NCBI GenBank assembly: GCA_029204225.1
Contig: CM055097.1
Coordinates: 72,369,706-72,433,705, forward strand
DNA: 64,000 bases
DNA from: Diphasiastrum complanatum
Taxonomy: Eukaryota > Streptophyta > Lycopodiopsida > Lycopodiales > Lycopodiaceae
Direction of reading: 5' to 3'
In this document: one piece after another, positions 12,215 to 25,100 of the stretch
Position numbering within the stretch: position 1 is the first letter of the stretch
Layout of the letters: each line of letters begins with the position of its first letter
Made by a program: the position numbers and the translations under genes
The notes under the pieces: generated by a model
Told to the model about the DNA's origin: nothing
Database searches by the model: none
The model's input: only the letters and a program-made list of their open reading frames with translations

Positions 12215-13425
12215 TTTCAACTTTTTTTTTCTTATGAAGGACCTATCAAGTCTATTTTTATAGCCAATGATGATGTTTGTAAGATAGAAGGTGTAGGTTC
12301 TATCTCCTTATGCTTAGGATCTTCAAGAAAGATCAATGTTGAAGGAGTCTTGTACATTCCTAGCATCACTAAGAATCTACTTAGTGTTGGACAATGGTTG
12401 ATAATGGTTTTTGTGTGGAATTCACTTCTAATGATTGTTACATAAAGAAGAAAAACAATACTATCGCTAAAGGCACTAGACTTGGAAAACTTTACAAGTT
12501 AGATGCGTTTGTTGACACCAATGTTGGGATGCTAGCCGAGAAGGACAAATTGTCTAGCACAAAAGGCTTGGACACATCAATCCAAGTTCTATGGAGGCTA
12601 TGTGCAAGGAGGAGCTTGCTTTAGGCCTTCCAAGGTCCTTAGTAAAGGAAGAAAAAGTTTGTGAAAGCATGTGCACCATCCAAGGCACGTAAGAAGGCTT
12701 TTCCAAGTTCTACCACAAAAACATATCATCCTCTTGAGCTAATACATTCGGATGTTCACTTTGCTAGCACTGAGTCAAATGGTGGAGCTTCAATGTTTGT
12801 AACATTCATAGATGATTTTTCAAGATATTGTTGGCGTTTCTCACTTTCTTCCAAAGCTCAAGTGTTTGAAACCTTTGTCAAGTTCAAAACTTTTGTTGAG
12901 AAGCATCATAATCAAAAAGCATAAAGATCTTTAGAAGTGATAATGGAGGTGAGTTTATCTCCAATAGATTCAAAGATTTTTGTGAGGAATAGGGAATAAA
13001 AAAGGAGCTATCTTGTCCCTACACCCCTCAACAAAATGGAGTGGTTGAGAGGAGGAATAGAACATTATGTAAATGTTCTAAATCCTTGAGATTAGATGCA
13101 TGCTTGCCAAAGTCATTTTGGGTGGATGTCTCAACCTCTTCCGGGATCTGAATTATCAAAAACCCAAAAATAGTTGGCATGATCAGTATTTTTTTTAAAA
13201 ATAAACTCGCAAAACTTGTAATTGATTTACTCGCAAAATGTCTGGACTCAATGAGTGAAGGGTCCAATGTGCAACTCTATCCAAAAATGCTTTTGGTGGC
13301 CTACATGATAAATAAAGTTGCAAGACTCTTATTGGATACAAAGCCCTTCGTGCTCAAGATTCCAAAGGCTCATTGACTATTGAAGTCTATTATAAGTATC
13401 CAAGCTCCCAAAAAAGCAAAGAAAT
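12215..13425 (+). pseudogene. Ty1/copia element E: protease end and integrase (decayed)
   Basis: The fragment starts in the protease/pre-integrase region (VLYIPSITKNLLSVGQ at about 12,335; LGKLYKLDAF at about 12,485). The integrase core carries SDVHFAS and TFIDDFSRY near 12,800. After a frameshift comes the second catalytic Asp (SDNGGEFISN, near 12,940), then YTPQQNGVVERRNRT near 13,020 with the Glu. Between FWVDVST at about 13,135 and VAYMINKV at about 13,293 lies a foreign-looking insert of roughly 150 bp. Several stops and frameshifts. The left edge at about 12,215 abuts the minus-strand copia fragment. Confidence 0.82.
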
Positions 13426-16075
13426 GTTTTAGATAGATAAGTACGAGTATCATTCCAACATAAGCACATTCTAATTGTCATTCAACGTTCTAAAATCAAA
13501 TAAATTACTTCATTTAGCATACCACTTTTAGAATGGAACATTGCTCTCAAAACACCCATGAGAGTCTCAATTGTTGAGATTCATCTCTTGAAAATTCAAT
13601 GATTTAAAATGCGATGACATTTGTTTTGGGACTTTGACCTACAAAAGAGTGAATTTTTTTTTTTCTAGTCCCTAGCTTAAAATTGTGTTTTTTAACGAGT
13701 CCATTTCCAAATTATTTTTAAAAAAAAATGTATTTTGACAATACACCATGATAAAAGAAAAATGCAAACCTCATACAACCATCATAATGAAAAATAAAAT
13801 AACATTTGAAGACAACACATGATTTTTGTAGAGCCAAATTCCATAAAAAAAATATAAAGCTCAAAATATATATACAAATGTTTTCTTTACAATATAATTT
13901 TAAAGAATTTTCACTAATGCCTTCCAATTCGACACTGATATATTATCAATGCTCTCTTTATTGGCCATTAGAATCATCTGACATATCTTCTTCTAAATCA
14001 ACTCCTAATGTTGACAGAAATCCTATAAGTCAACCATCTTCTATTGATGATGAATTGAGGATAATGGTTGTCTAATTAGCCCAAGTCATTTTCTTAGAAT
14101 GGCTATAATTTTCATAAATGATTAGTCATCGTCAATTTAAAATCAAAGCTAAAGCATCCAAATTTGCTAGACTAATATCATCAATGCTTGGTTAATCTTT
14201 TGACAATTTCTTTTTTCTGCTCTTCAAATCTATTTGCAATATCTCTGTCGTATACCTTCTTTAAAAAAAACATAAGTTGATGTGGTGTGCAACTAATGGA
14301 CTCATAATATTCTTGTGTGGTTACCATTTTGAATAAATGCAAACACTTTTGCAATCCAAAATAAATGTCTCCCATTATTCTCAAATGCCAAAAGTGCAAC
14401 AAGACTCCTAACGTGAATTTTGTTAAAAACACCACACATTTCATGTCGTGCCTTTCAAAAATTACATTTAAAATCTATTTTCATTTTTTTTTTAATGTTT
14501 ATTTTTAGATTTTCAAATGTTATATTTTGAATTTCAAATTTCAAATTTTGGATATAGAATTTCAATTGTAAATTATAAATTCTTATTCACTATGCTGACA
14601 ACTTTTGTAACAAAGTTGTCACAAAGCCATTTTGTTGAAACAAAGCTATGCTTAGTATATCTAAGCTATGCATAACATAGCTTTCAATCCAACCTCAAGC
14701 TAGATTTAGGATAATATTTACAATTTTCTAAATAGTAAATCTCACAAACTTTTTCATTTTACCTTATATGCTTTTTTCAAACACAATCTATACGAAGTAT
14801 GGATTTTCTAGTCATTGTGATTTTGAATAAGTCAAATTTTTTTTTATGATTTGGTTATCCTTGGGTTCCATGTTAACATGTTCAATCTGCTGACCAGGAT
14901 TCTTTATTTGCTGCTTCTTGGTGAAATCAGTCAGATGAATGAATGCATCTTTACTTAGGTTGTAGGAAATGGTTTTTTCTATCCAAGTAGGGGCTGATAT
15001 TGTAAAGGGAATATTGTCTATGCGCCCTATCTTCTTTTTGCCCAGCAACCAAGAGTTGACCTCTGCTGGCTGTAATAATGAGATTGCCAACTTCATGAAG
15101 TCATGATGCTATCTATCTTAGGAGACAAGGTCTTGCTTATTAAGGCTCGCTGGGCCCTGGCAGTTATAATTTTAGACGTGTGATTCTGACACTCGCGCAA
15201 GTCATGATAGAGGTCATGTTCAGAGATTTTCCAATCACATGAAAGTACAATAACCAAATAGAGCCAAGTAAAAACATTTTTTCCAAGAGGCATTTTTTGC
15301 ATAAATAGCTTATAGGACAATGCTCCCCCATGAGACACTAATGCTCGCCCATGAATAGACAATGCTCCCCCATGAAGAGACACTAATGGTTGGGGTTCCT
15401 CAAAGAAGGAACTTCACTAAATTAAGTATCTTCAAGACCTACCCTTATAAAACTCCGAAACAAAATGTGATGTACTACAATAAAATGTTTAAATTCGAAG
15501 TGTATCACTTAAAACACAATGACGAAGAGAAATGACCTAGACACGTCTTTTTTAAAAATGGTAATTTGTTTCTAAAGTTCAACATTAAATCTGCAAATAT
15601 TTATTAAAATTTAAGAGTTTTATTTTGTTCAACTTTTTTTAAAACAATTAAAATTATCAATTTATTTTTTTGTTTCCAATTTGGTTTCTAATAAACAAAT
15701 TTGAATGTGAAAAAATTATTGATTTGAAAAATTGAGAAATAATTTCAAGTTTTCAAATTTTCAAATGTCAAATTTTGAGAAATAATTAAGATTTTTAAGT
15801 GATTAGAAAATTCCAAAATTGACTTGTGCATTTCTTTTGAATTAAACTCCTAAGGACAACACTTTTCTATAAGCTTCAAATTGAGCAAAAAAATTATGTA
15901 CAAAGAAATAAAGAAGCTTTAGGGCAAAGAATCTAGCATATTATGAGCCAAGGAGAAAGGCATCTTCAAGATAGCCATGGGACATATTAAGCCTTTTAAA
16001 TTGAAAAACTTACGACCTTGAATATCATAGATATAGAAACCATACAGCCATCGACTGCAAAGTCAACTATACAAT
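13426..16075. other. AT-rich DNA downstream of the P450 gene; no gene recognised
   Basis: There are long A/T runs and no recognisable coding similarity. Reading frames of 60-96 codons occur on both strands (for example minus-strand 14,181-14,444 and 14,812-15,096) but show no known motif and no splice-site context. The P450 3' UTR should lie just below 16,076. A minus-strand AATAAA (TTTATT at 15,600-15,605) about 470 bp past the stop is a possible poly(A) signal, unproven. Confidence 0.5.
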
Positions 16076-16141
16076 CTATTGAAACTGAGCAGATGCCATT
16101 ACTGGCTTGTGCTGAAGATCTTTGACAGTCATATACAACCC
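16076..16141 (-). CDS. CYP97B: CYP97B exon 9 (residues 550-570 and stop)
   Basis: Acceptor TTTGCAG precedes GGGTTGTATATG (GLYM). The exon encodes the C-terminal [14 protein letters not shown] strand and ends with TAG at 16,076-16,078. It joins exon 8 in phase 0. Confidence 0.88.
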   Translation of the reverse strand, partial: GLYMTVKDLQHKPVMASAQFQ

Positions 16142-19100
16142 CTGCAAAGCAAATAGTACAAGACTTAGCAAATTTTACAGTTTGATGACAAAGTGTTTAT
16201 TACTGTTATAAACTTTAAGGTCTACGTAAAAATTGGTTATTCTTATCAGCCACCTTTAGAGATAGCTATGCCTTATTTTGCATCTTGTCATGTGAACGTA
16301 GATTAGAAACTCTGAATGCTTAAATAGCCATGGTGAGTCTCCAAAATCCACTGGGAAAAAAAAAAAGACTAGATATATAGTAAAAGTTGTGGCTCACTAA
16401 AACTCCCCAGAAAATATTCCAACCAGTCAAACAATGAATCATTATGCGAAGTGACAGTCTAGTTATCAGATAAAATCTGAGATATTTCACAGTCTAGGTT
16501 CCAATCAGAAATAAGAGAAGGTGGTGACTATGATTCGTGAATGTTATGATGTAAGCACAGTTTTAACTATAAAATCAGCCTTAGAAGCCCGTTCCAAGCA
16601 AAAAGGGTCGGAACATTCCGTTCCGTACGTTCCGGAGGGTACTGGGTCGGAATGTTTTTTTGAAAATAAAAAAACATGTGTTAAACTGGCCGCCATCTTC
16701 CTCCTTTGTAATACAATGAGGGACGCTAGTGCTGGCACCTCTACGACCAGGTCTGGCACCACGGACAATACAACAGGGAAGGATTTCATAGACAATAAAC
16801 GGGGATCGCTAATATATAAAATCCTGTTTGCTTGTTTTAAGGAATAAAAAGGCTAGACATGCATGCACCAGAGGAAGAAGGTCGTCGACAATACGAAGCT
16901 ACTGGAATCTTTTCCCCTGATGGAGAGTACCTGCCATTTGCATCTTCTATAGTCTTAGACACGCCACTAGAGGAGTGGCTAAACAAGGTTGCATGTTGCA
17001 TTTCCCTTTGCATCTAATAACGTTACATTCTATATTTTTTGAAGAATTTAGAATAAGAAAGTCTGCAACAAAAATATCTACGTTTGGGATTGCTTTCTGG
17101 AGGACGTATTCTGAGCATGTTGCAACGGGGATCATCTATGAAATCCTTCAGACAAGCAAATAGTTCGCACGCAGGTTTTCTATTGAGCAAATGATTGCGT
17201 TCATCTCTGACATTCAAACAATCATCCTGCCATCAACTTCACGGATTCGCTACCCGGCAATCCAAATCTGGGTTGATTTCCTGCAAACACTTGATTATAT
17301 AGTTTCAGTCTTTGTTAAAACGGAACATTTTTTTTTTAATTTTTTTGGCGAAGTTCCAGAACGGGCAATTAAGAAATCAGCATATAAAACGCCCTAAAAA
17401 TGGCCCAAGGATGGCCTAAAAGCTTGAAATGGCCCCAAAAGCTTAAGTAACTTGAAATTTTTGTTCTTTCATAAGGCAAACCTTGGATGAGTCCCAAAAA
17501 AGGCCAAAAACATCTAGAAAACAGCTGGATATTGCACTTGCAGCCGTATTTAGGGCCAAAATAGTTTAATTTGCATTTTTTGGCCATGAACTCCTTGAAA
17601 ACATTTAAACACCATGTTCAATAGAATACGGCGTTACTTGGTTACCATGCTTGTGATGTGCACTCAGGAGCTTGCTTTGTGACCCACCTTCTATATTAAT
17701 TGGACTTATATATGATGCCATGTCTGTGAAATTTTGTACCTAACTTGGTAGGCACTTTCTAGGGCACAAAAAGACTATTCTTCAGCGATCCACCACATTT
17801 TCACATCTGATTTTCAGCGGCTTGTTTCAGTAGCTTGTTTGCAGGCAAAATTCATTCCTAGACCCATGTTTTCAGCCATTGATTCAATCTATAGAACTTC
17901 CAACATACCATCTCACTCATTTCTGTGGTATTAAATTCTATTTTCCAGAACTAAGTTTTCCTTTTTTTCTACTCCGAGTGTACACCTTGTAAGGGTTTTT
18001 AACTTTAAGAAGTGCTTTTTTCAAAACATCTAAAAAAAAACTTGCCCTAATATTTTAAATATGTAGGGAGCAACATTCCATACACTATAAAACCATGACT
18101 ACACATACATACATGCACACATGTGTTTTGTTTGTATACATGTGGAAAAAATAATTGTCTAAAGAGTGAATCAAATTTGTTCAAAGTGTAGCATTTTGTT
18201 TCTGAACGCCATGTTCCAAGTCCTTTTAGTTTGGAATGCTATTTCAATGAAACTTTAGAATAGTTTAACATTATTTCTAGGCTTATACGTTCTTACCATT
18301 TTTTAACCAATATCTTTAAGAGGATTTTTACTCATGAGGTGCTCATTGAGATGCACAAAAGATTCCTAACTAGGAAATGCTTATTCCAGCAACAAAATAT
18401 TCTACTGAACCTTATTATTTAGCAAGGGAAGTAGCTCATTGAAAGGCAGTAGTTTTTTCTACGTTCCAGAACAGCACATCAAGGACTTACTGTTGTTGTG
18501 TGAATTGTGGCACCAGTAGTCATGCCAATCTTTTGGTTTGGAACAAGTTGAAACTCAAACTTTTGTAGGAGCACAGCCAAGGACACAATTACTTCTAACA
18601 TAGCAAATTGATCACCGATACACTTCCGTGGACCTCCACTGAATGGAATATACCTTTTATAGACAAGATTTTGAACATTATGAGAGCAATTTATTGGACT
18701 GAATCATTCAACCATAAAGGAAACGAAACAGATAAATGAGAATAGGCCATAAAACTTAACCAGTCAACTTACTTGAAATCAGTATTGCTCTCGTTCGGCA
18801 TTGTGGATTCTGCACCAAATCGTTCCGGCAAAAACTCCTCTGCGCGTTCCCAAACCTAATGTGACAAGGCACAATATTAAATAATAATTTAGAAGGATGC
18901 AGTTAAAATTGGAAACTATTCTGTCATAAAATGTTTTAAAAGATGAATAGAATTTGTGATCCATAACTGGCATACCACTCGAGGCATGTCCTGAACAGAA
19001 TGCGGAAAAACAATCCTACGGACATGAAGAATGCTTTTTCTTCCTTGTGCTGGACCCACAATTTTTCACATCTCAAAGAAGTATCTTACAGCTACATCCT

Positions 19101-22100
19101 AATGGTTGGAGGATTAAAGAACTGGCTGGAAACCTTGTTGACAAAACAGCAACAGCCATAGCATATCTCTATTGCTTATGCCCATGTAGCAAAAAAAATT
19201 AACGTCATGGTTAGGCGTACAATGGCAAAGCCAACCACAGAACCAGGTGAATGTCCATGGATTGCAGATAAGAAACTGAAGAACATAAAACCTCTCAAAA
19301 ATAAACCGCTGAGAGTACCATTCAAGACATGCTTCTACTGAAAGAACTTCCTCACCATCACATTTTTCCTTACAGTAAGAACAACTTACCATTGGAGAAT
19401 GGTGAATGTTGTAAACAGAGATCATAATATCCTGACCAGCCCCTATTTTATACCCACCAGGTAGAACATCTGCTTCCTGGGCTCTTCTGATTAATACCTG
19501 AAACTAACACTACCAGATATGACAACTTTAAACCCAAAAGTTGAATGTCAACTACCTCAGTTAGAGGGTCAAAAGTTCACTTCAAACTTGAGCAACTTTT
19601 CATGAATCTTACTTACAGGTGGGTGTGGATATAGACGCATAGATTCATTGATACAACGAGTAAGATATTTCAGCTCCTTAACATCTGCATACTTTGGTTT
19701 CCTTCCTCTCAAGACTTCGGTTAATTCAGCTTGCACCTTAACAAGGGCTGTAGGATTCTGCAGCAATAGTAAAACAACAAACGCCTCAGTCAGAAAAATA
19801 GATGCTACATACCTTCAAAGGAAAGGAAAAGAATTTGTGGATTGGAAGTAGCTACTTTGCATGAAATAATTAGCCCTATAATGAGTGAGCCTGATTTATT
19901 CAAAAAGTTTTATCTACAGTTTCAGCCTGCATGGCACAAGACAACTCATGCTACCAAGCTCAGCTACTGAAGTTTGGCTGCAAAAATTCATCAACAACTC
20001 ATCACGTTTAGATGTTATATATTTAGCACAGATATCCATGGAATATATGAAGAAAACAAAAAAAACTATAATACACTTTATGTCCCATCATGGGAGCCCG
20101 TTCCGACCAAAATGGGTCAGAACGTTCCGTTCTTAATGTTCCGGAACGTTCCTGGTTGGAACAAAAAAATTTAAGTTATAAAAACAAATGCATTTTATAT
20201 GATTAAATCCTTTGTAAAAAAAACGTACTTTTTTAATTTTTTTTGAGGGCATCATTCCGGAACGGGAAACTAAGGTCCCATGTAAGCAAACTATGCGCCA
20301 ATTGTGTAACTAGCTTAGAGCAATGATCTTAGAGTGATGGAACAAGATAGAGAGATCAAATGCAATGTTGAACAAGATCTTTCAAAGTAAACTTCATGAA
20401 AATAGATGCACGAGTACGAATATCTTGATTAAGCTGGACTTTCTCACAGCTTCACATGACAAAATTTGTCTCAAGTTTACTCACTATGCCACCATGCAGT
20501 ATATATCGAGCTCCTGAGTTTATGATTATTTATACCTGATTTTGGTAATTGTAGTAGTATGGTGCCGGAATAACATCTCTCCCCTATTGAGCATTGGTCT
20601 TGGTCGGTCCATAGCTAGATTGGGGGCTAGATCCGATCGATCGATCGATCTAGATTTGGTTGGGTGGGTTTGTCCACCACTAAATCTGATCAATCTAGAT
20701 TTGGTTGGGTAGGTTTGTCCACCATCTGATTCCCTTGGGTTCTATGGGTTCAGCATCCTAGTCTTGGATCCCTGTTGGAGGTCTTGAAAGTATTTCCAAA
20801 ATCAGGCATACCCTAGTGAGAGCCCAATGGGTATACTTATACCTTCCAAGGCCCATGCACCACTAGTAATGCACTATGACACCTCACTGGGCACATCAGG
20901 AACCTAACTAGGCCACCTCATCCACTTCTCCTATGAGTCACTGATAGACCCATACAACCATCGTGAGTTTTAGGCCTCCAGTTATGACCATAAATCCATG
21001 AGGGCCCCAACCCCTCATAATCATAATTAATTTACGAGTCGAGGTACGCCTACTGACCTCCTAACGGGATAATAATCCGAGATCAATCTAAACGTGGGCA
21101 TGAAACTACTTGTCTGCCAGTGATAGTGATGAGGAGGAATCCTCATCTAATTATGATGCCTTCGAGTCATAGAAATTTAGGGTTTTATTTTGTGTCAGAT
21201 GACTTCATGATTCCGTTGTCCATTTATCATACTCACATACTTGGCCATTGGCCCACTCCTTGATATATATCAAGGGCTTACCGTTTATGACATATTGATC
21301 ATTTTCATGAGGTAGGTGTGGAATGTGGATCATTTTCCAGGTTTCTGTGTCATATACACTTAGCATTGTAATCTATAATTGCTTTGACAATTTTCATATG
21401 CTAAAGCCTAAATGCTTTGTTCTATTTGATATCAGTTTGTTGAAGTTCAAAATTCTTTAAATGATGTAATCTACTGCCATGTAGTTTGTTCTGCAGAAAA
21501 CCAATGCTACTTCCTTGCTATGCACTTTCTATCTAAGGTAATGATACCTGATTTCGATATGTTTGCTTCAAGAGTGAAATCTTGGATTGAGAGATAACGC
21601 TATTGTGCTTTGACTGTCACAATAGATTGTTGTAGGAAGTGTTTGTGCAAGGTTGATGTCTGCAAGCAATTGCCTTAGCCAGATCGCCTCTTTGGTTGCA
21701 TTTGTGGCAGCTATGTATTTGGATTCCGTTGATGATAATGCAACTGAGGGCTGCCTTTGACTGTTCCATGAGATTGGGCCTTGGTTGTATAAAAATACAA
21801 ATCCAGAAGTTGATTTTCTGGTGTCGACATCTCCTGCTCAATCCGCATCTGTGTAGGCTTCAAGGATGTTGGCAGTGTGGCTGCCTCCATAGCAAATGTT
21901 GAGAGTTTTCGTTGCTTGGATGTACTTCATGACCTTTGTTAGTGCTTTCCAATGAGTTAAGCTTGGATTTGACAGGAACTGGCTAAGTGTACTGATCGAA
22001 TATCTAAGGTCTGGTCGCGTGCAGATATTGCGTACATCAGTGAGCCGATGATGGATTGAAACGGGTAGCGCTTCATCTCCTCCTTTTCTGCCTCAGTTTG

Positions 22101-25100
22101 AGGAGACTGTTCCTTTGATAACTTTAGTCCAGGGTCAAGTGGAAAGTGACTTGGTTTGCAGTTGGCCATTCCATACTTTTCCAGCACGTTGTTGAGATAT
22201 CGTTGCTGACTGACAAAAATCAATCTGCTGGGTCGATCTCGTTGGATTTGGATTCCGAGACAATAGTGGGCTGGACCCATGTCAGTCATCTTGTATTCCT
22301 GGGCCAGCATGCATTTTGTATCCTTCATCAAATTCAGATTGTTACTGAATAAGAGTGTAACATCTACATAGAGAGTGATGATGATGAAATACAGACTTTA
22401 GGTAGACATTCGAGTCTGCCGAGTTTGGAATAAAACCATTCTCTATCAGAAATGCATTGATCTTCTAGAACCAGGCTCTGGGTGACTGTTTCAGCCTGTA
22501 GAGCGCCTTGTGGATTTTGCATACAAGGTGCTGATGCTTGTCGTTGAGTTCGTATCGCTCTGGCTGCGTCATATAGATTTCCTCTTCGATGGTTCCATTG
22601 AGGAAAGCGGTCTGGACATCCATCTGGTGGACTTCAAGATCTGTTGCAGCTGCAAAGGAGAGAGTAGGCGGATCGAAGCATGTTTGACAACTGGGCTGAA
22701 GGTTTCTGAATAATCCAGATCTGAAATCTGGGAAAAGCCTTTGGCGACTAGCTTGGCCTTGTAACGATTTAGCCTTCCTTCAGCGTCGTACTTCGCCTTG
22801 AATATCCATTTGCATGGAATTGGATTTCAGTCCTTTGGCAGCTCAGTGACTGTCCATGTTTGATTCTCCATCAGAGAATCGAATTCGGTGTCCATCGCTG
22901 CTTTCCACTGGTCAGCATCAAGAGTAGACATTGCCTCGGAAACGGTGTTTGGTTCCTGCACAAAGTAGTGGGCCGGATCATCCATAAATCTGGATGGAGG
23001 CTGTCTGGACCTATTCGACCTTTTGGGTTGAACTTCGGTCCTCTGATGTGGGTTGACTCGTTGAGGTTCTGACTCATTGTCTGAGTCAGTGTCGATAATT
23101 CTACAGTTGAATCCTTGGATCGAAATTGTCTGGTTGCTCGATCCTTGGGACGGATTTATCAGCAGCTTTCCCTTTGTGGTCGATGAACCGGTCTTCCACG
23201 AAAATGACATCTCTACTGGTGAATGCCTTCTCGGTATCCAAATTGTAGAGTTTGTATGCCTTGTGGTCTGGGGAATAGCAAATGAAAATCGTTTTCCTGC
23301 TCTTATCATCCAGCTTTCTTCTTAGATCTTCAGGGATTTGAGCAAAAGCGATGCATCCAACACTCGAATATTTTTGAGTGATGGTTTTGATCCTGTCCAC
23401 ACCTCATAAGGTGTCTTGCCATTTAGGGCTTTGGTGATGATCGATTCTACAAATAGGCAACTGTAGTAGCAGCTTCTGCCTAGAATTTCTTTGGAAGAGA
23501 GGCATGGGCCAGCATGCTCTTGGCACTTTCGATGAGTGTCCGATTCTTCCGTTCAGCTACACCATTGGACTGAGGTGAGTAGCTGGTTGTATATTGTTGA
23601 TGTATCCTGTTGGCCTTGCAGAACTCCTTGAATTCTGTGGAGATATACTCTCCCCCTCCATCTGTACGTAGAGCTTTGATCTTCCTCTAGGTCTGATTTT
23701 CTGCAGATGCCTTGACCTGCTTGAAGAACTTAAATGCTTCAGATTTGTTCTTCATAAAGTAGGTAGCAGTCCTTCGCGAGAAAAGTCGTCGATGAAGGTT
23801 AGAAAGTAAAGAGCTCCCCCTATGAAAGCAGTCTGCATCGGGCCACAAATGTCGCTGTGTACAAGGTCGAGCAAGCCCTTGGATGTATGAACTGAGTCCG
23901 AAATGAAAGGACTTCTAGCATGCTTGCTGATAATACAGCTTTCGCATGGAGAAGTTGGCTTGCTGACAGAGGGCAAATCTTGTACTAGACTCTGAGCTGA
24001 CATTTGCTGAGTACTGTTGAAATTAAGATGGCCAAGTCTGAAATGCCACAGCATATCAGTTGATTCAGAAGTGGCTGTGTGAAGAGCTTGACTGTTAGAA
24101 GAGTAGCAATGGCTGAGTTTGTAAAGATAGTCGCTTCTTCTTCCGTAGGCTAGAACCTTCCGGGATTTGTCAAGAATTGTGCAGCCTTCTATATCGAATT
24201 CGACCCTCTGACCTGAATCGGTGATTCTGCTAACTGAGAGCAGATTCTTGGTCAGATTTGGAACGTGGAGAACGTTGGACAGCAACTTGACCTCACCTCT
24301 TTCGAATTCAACTCTGACTGTTCCTTCACCTTCGATTGAATGTGATGAGTTGTCTCCAAGTTGCACAACTTGAGAGTGGGTGAATGACTTATAGTCTTTG
24401 AACCAGTCGTGATGGTGAGTCATGTGTTGAGTTGCTCCGGAATCTAGATACCAGGAATCCGTATCCTGTTGTTCTCCGACTTTGGTCATAAAAGCTGCTT
24501 CATCTTCTTCTTGTTGCTGATTTGAGTGATTGGTTGTAGCACTATGTGCTTGTTGTTGGAACTGCTTCTTCTTTTTGTTGTTGTATTTCAAAGTTCGGCA
24601 GTCCTTGATTTCGTGACCAGTCCTCTTACAATATCTACAAAAAGTTTCTGCACTAGTTGAAATGATGAAGAGCTTGAATTCGATCCTGAACCGGAATTTG
24701 GTCCAGACTGCAAGTTGCTCTTCTTGTCAGTATAGCCTGACTTTGTAGATCTCTTGGATCTAAACTTCTGATTTTTCGAATATAGAGCTTGAGGATCCGA
24801 TCCTGAGCCTAAGAAGGATGCTGATCTTCTGATCTCCTCTTGTAGAAGTAGTGATATTACTCTTAATAGAGTGAGGTGCTCCTGGGTAGAAATTGCCATT
24901 ACCCAATTTTCGTAGGCTTTAGGTAGACTCGATAATAGAGTTATGAGTGCATCAGAATCTTCTATGACTAAGCCAGTTGCAGTCATCAACTCCATAAGAT
25001 TTTTGAAGGTGTTGAGATGACTCGAAACACTATCTGCATCAGACATTCTGAGGGTGAAGAATTTCTTCCTCAGATGAAGCTTGGAAGTAATGTCTCTGAT

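Noticed and set aside
14181-15383. Minus-strand reading frames of 87-96 codons as genes
   Set aside because: No recognisable motif, splice context or conserved composition; AT-rich DNA gives such frames by chance.
19390-19497. Apparent one-base frameshift in CYP97B exon 6 on a first reading
   Set aside because: Recounting the G run at the GGGGCTGGT position showed four G bases and an intact 108-bp exon. The error was in my transcription.
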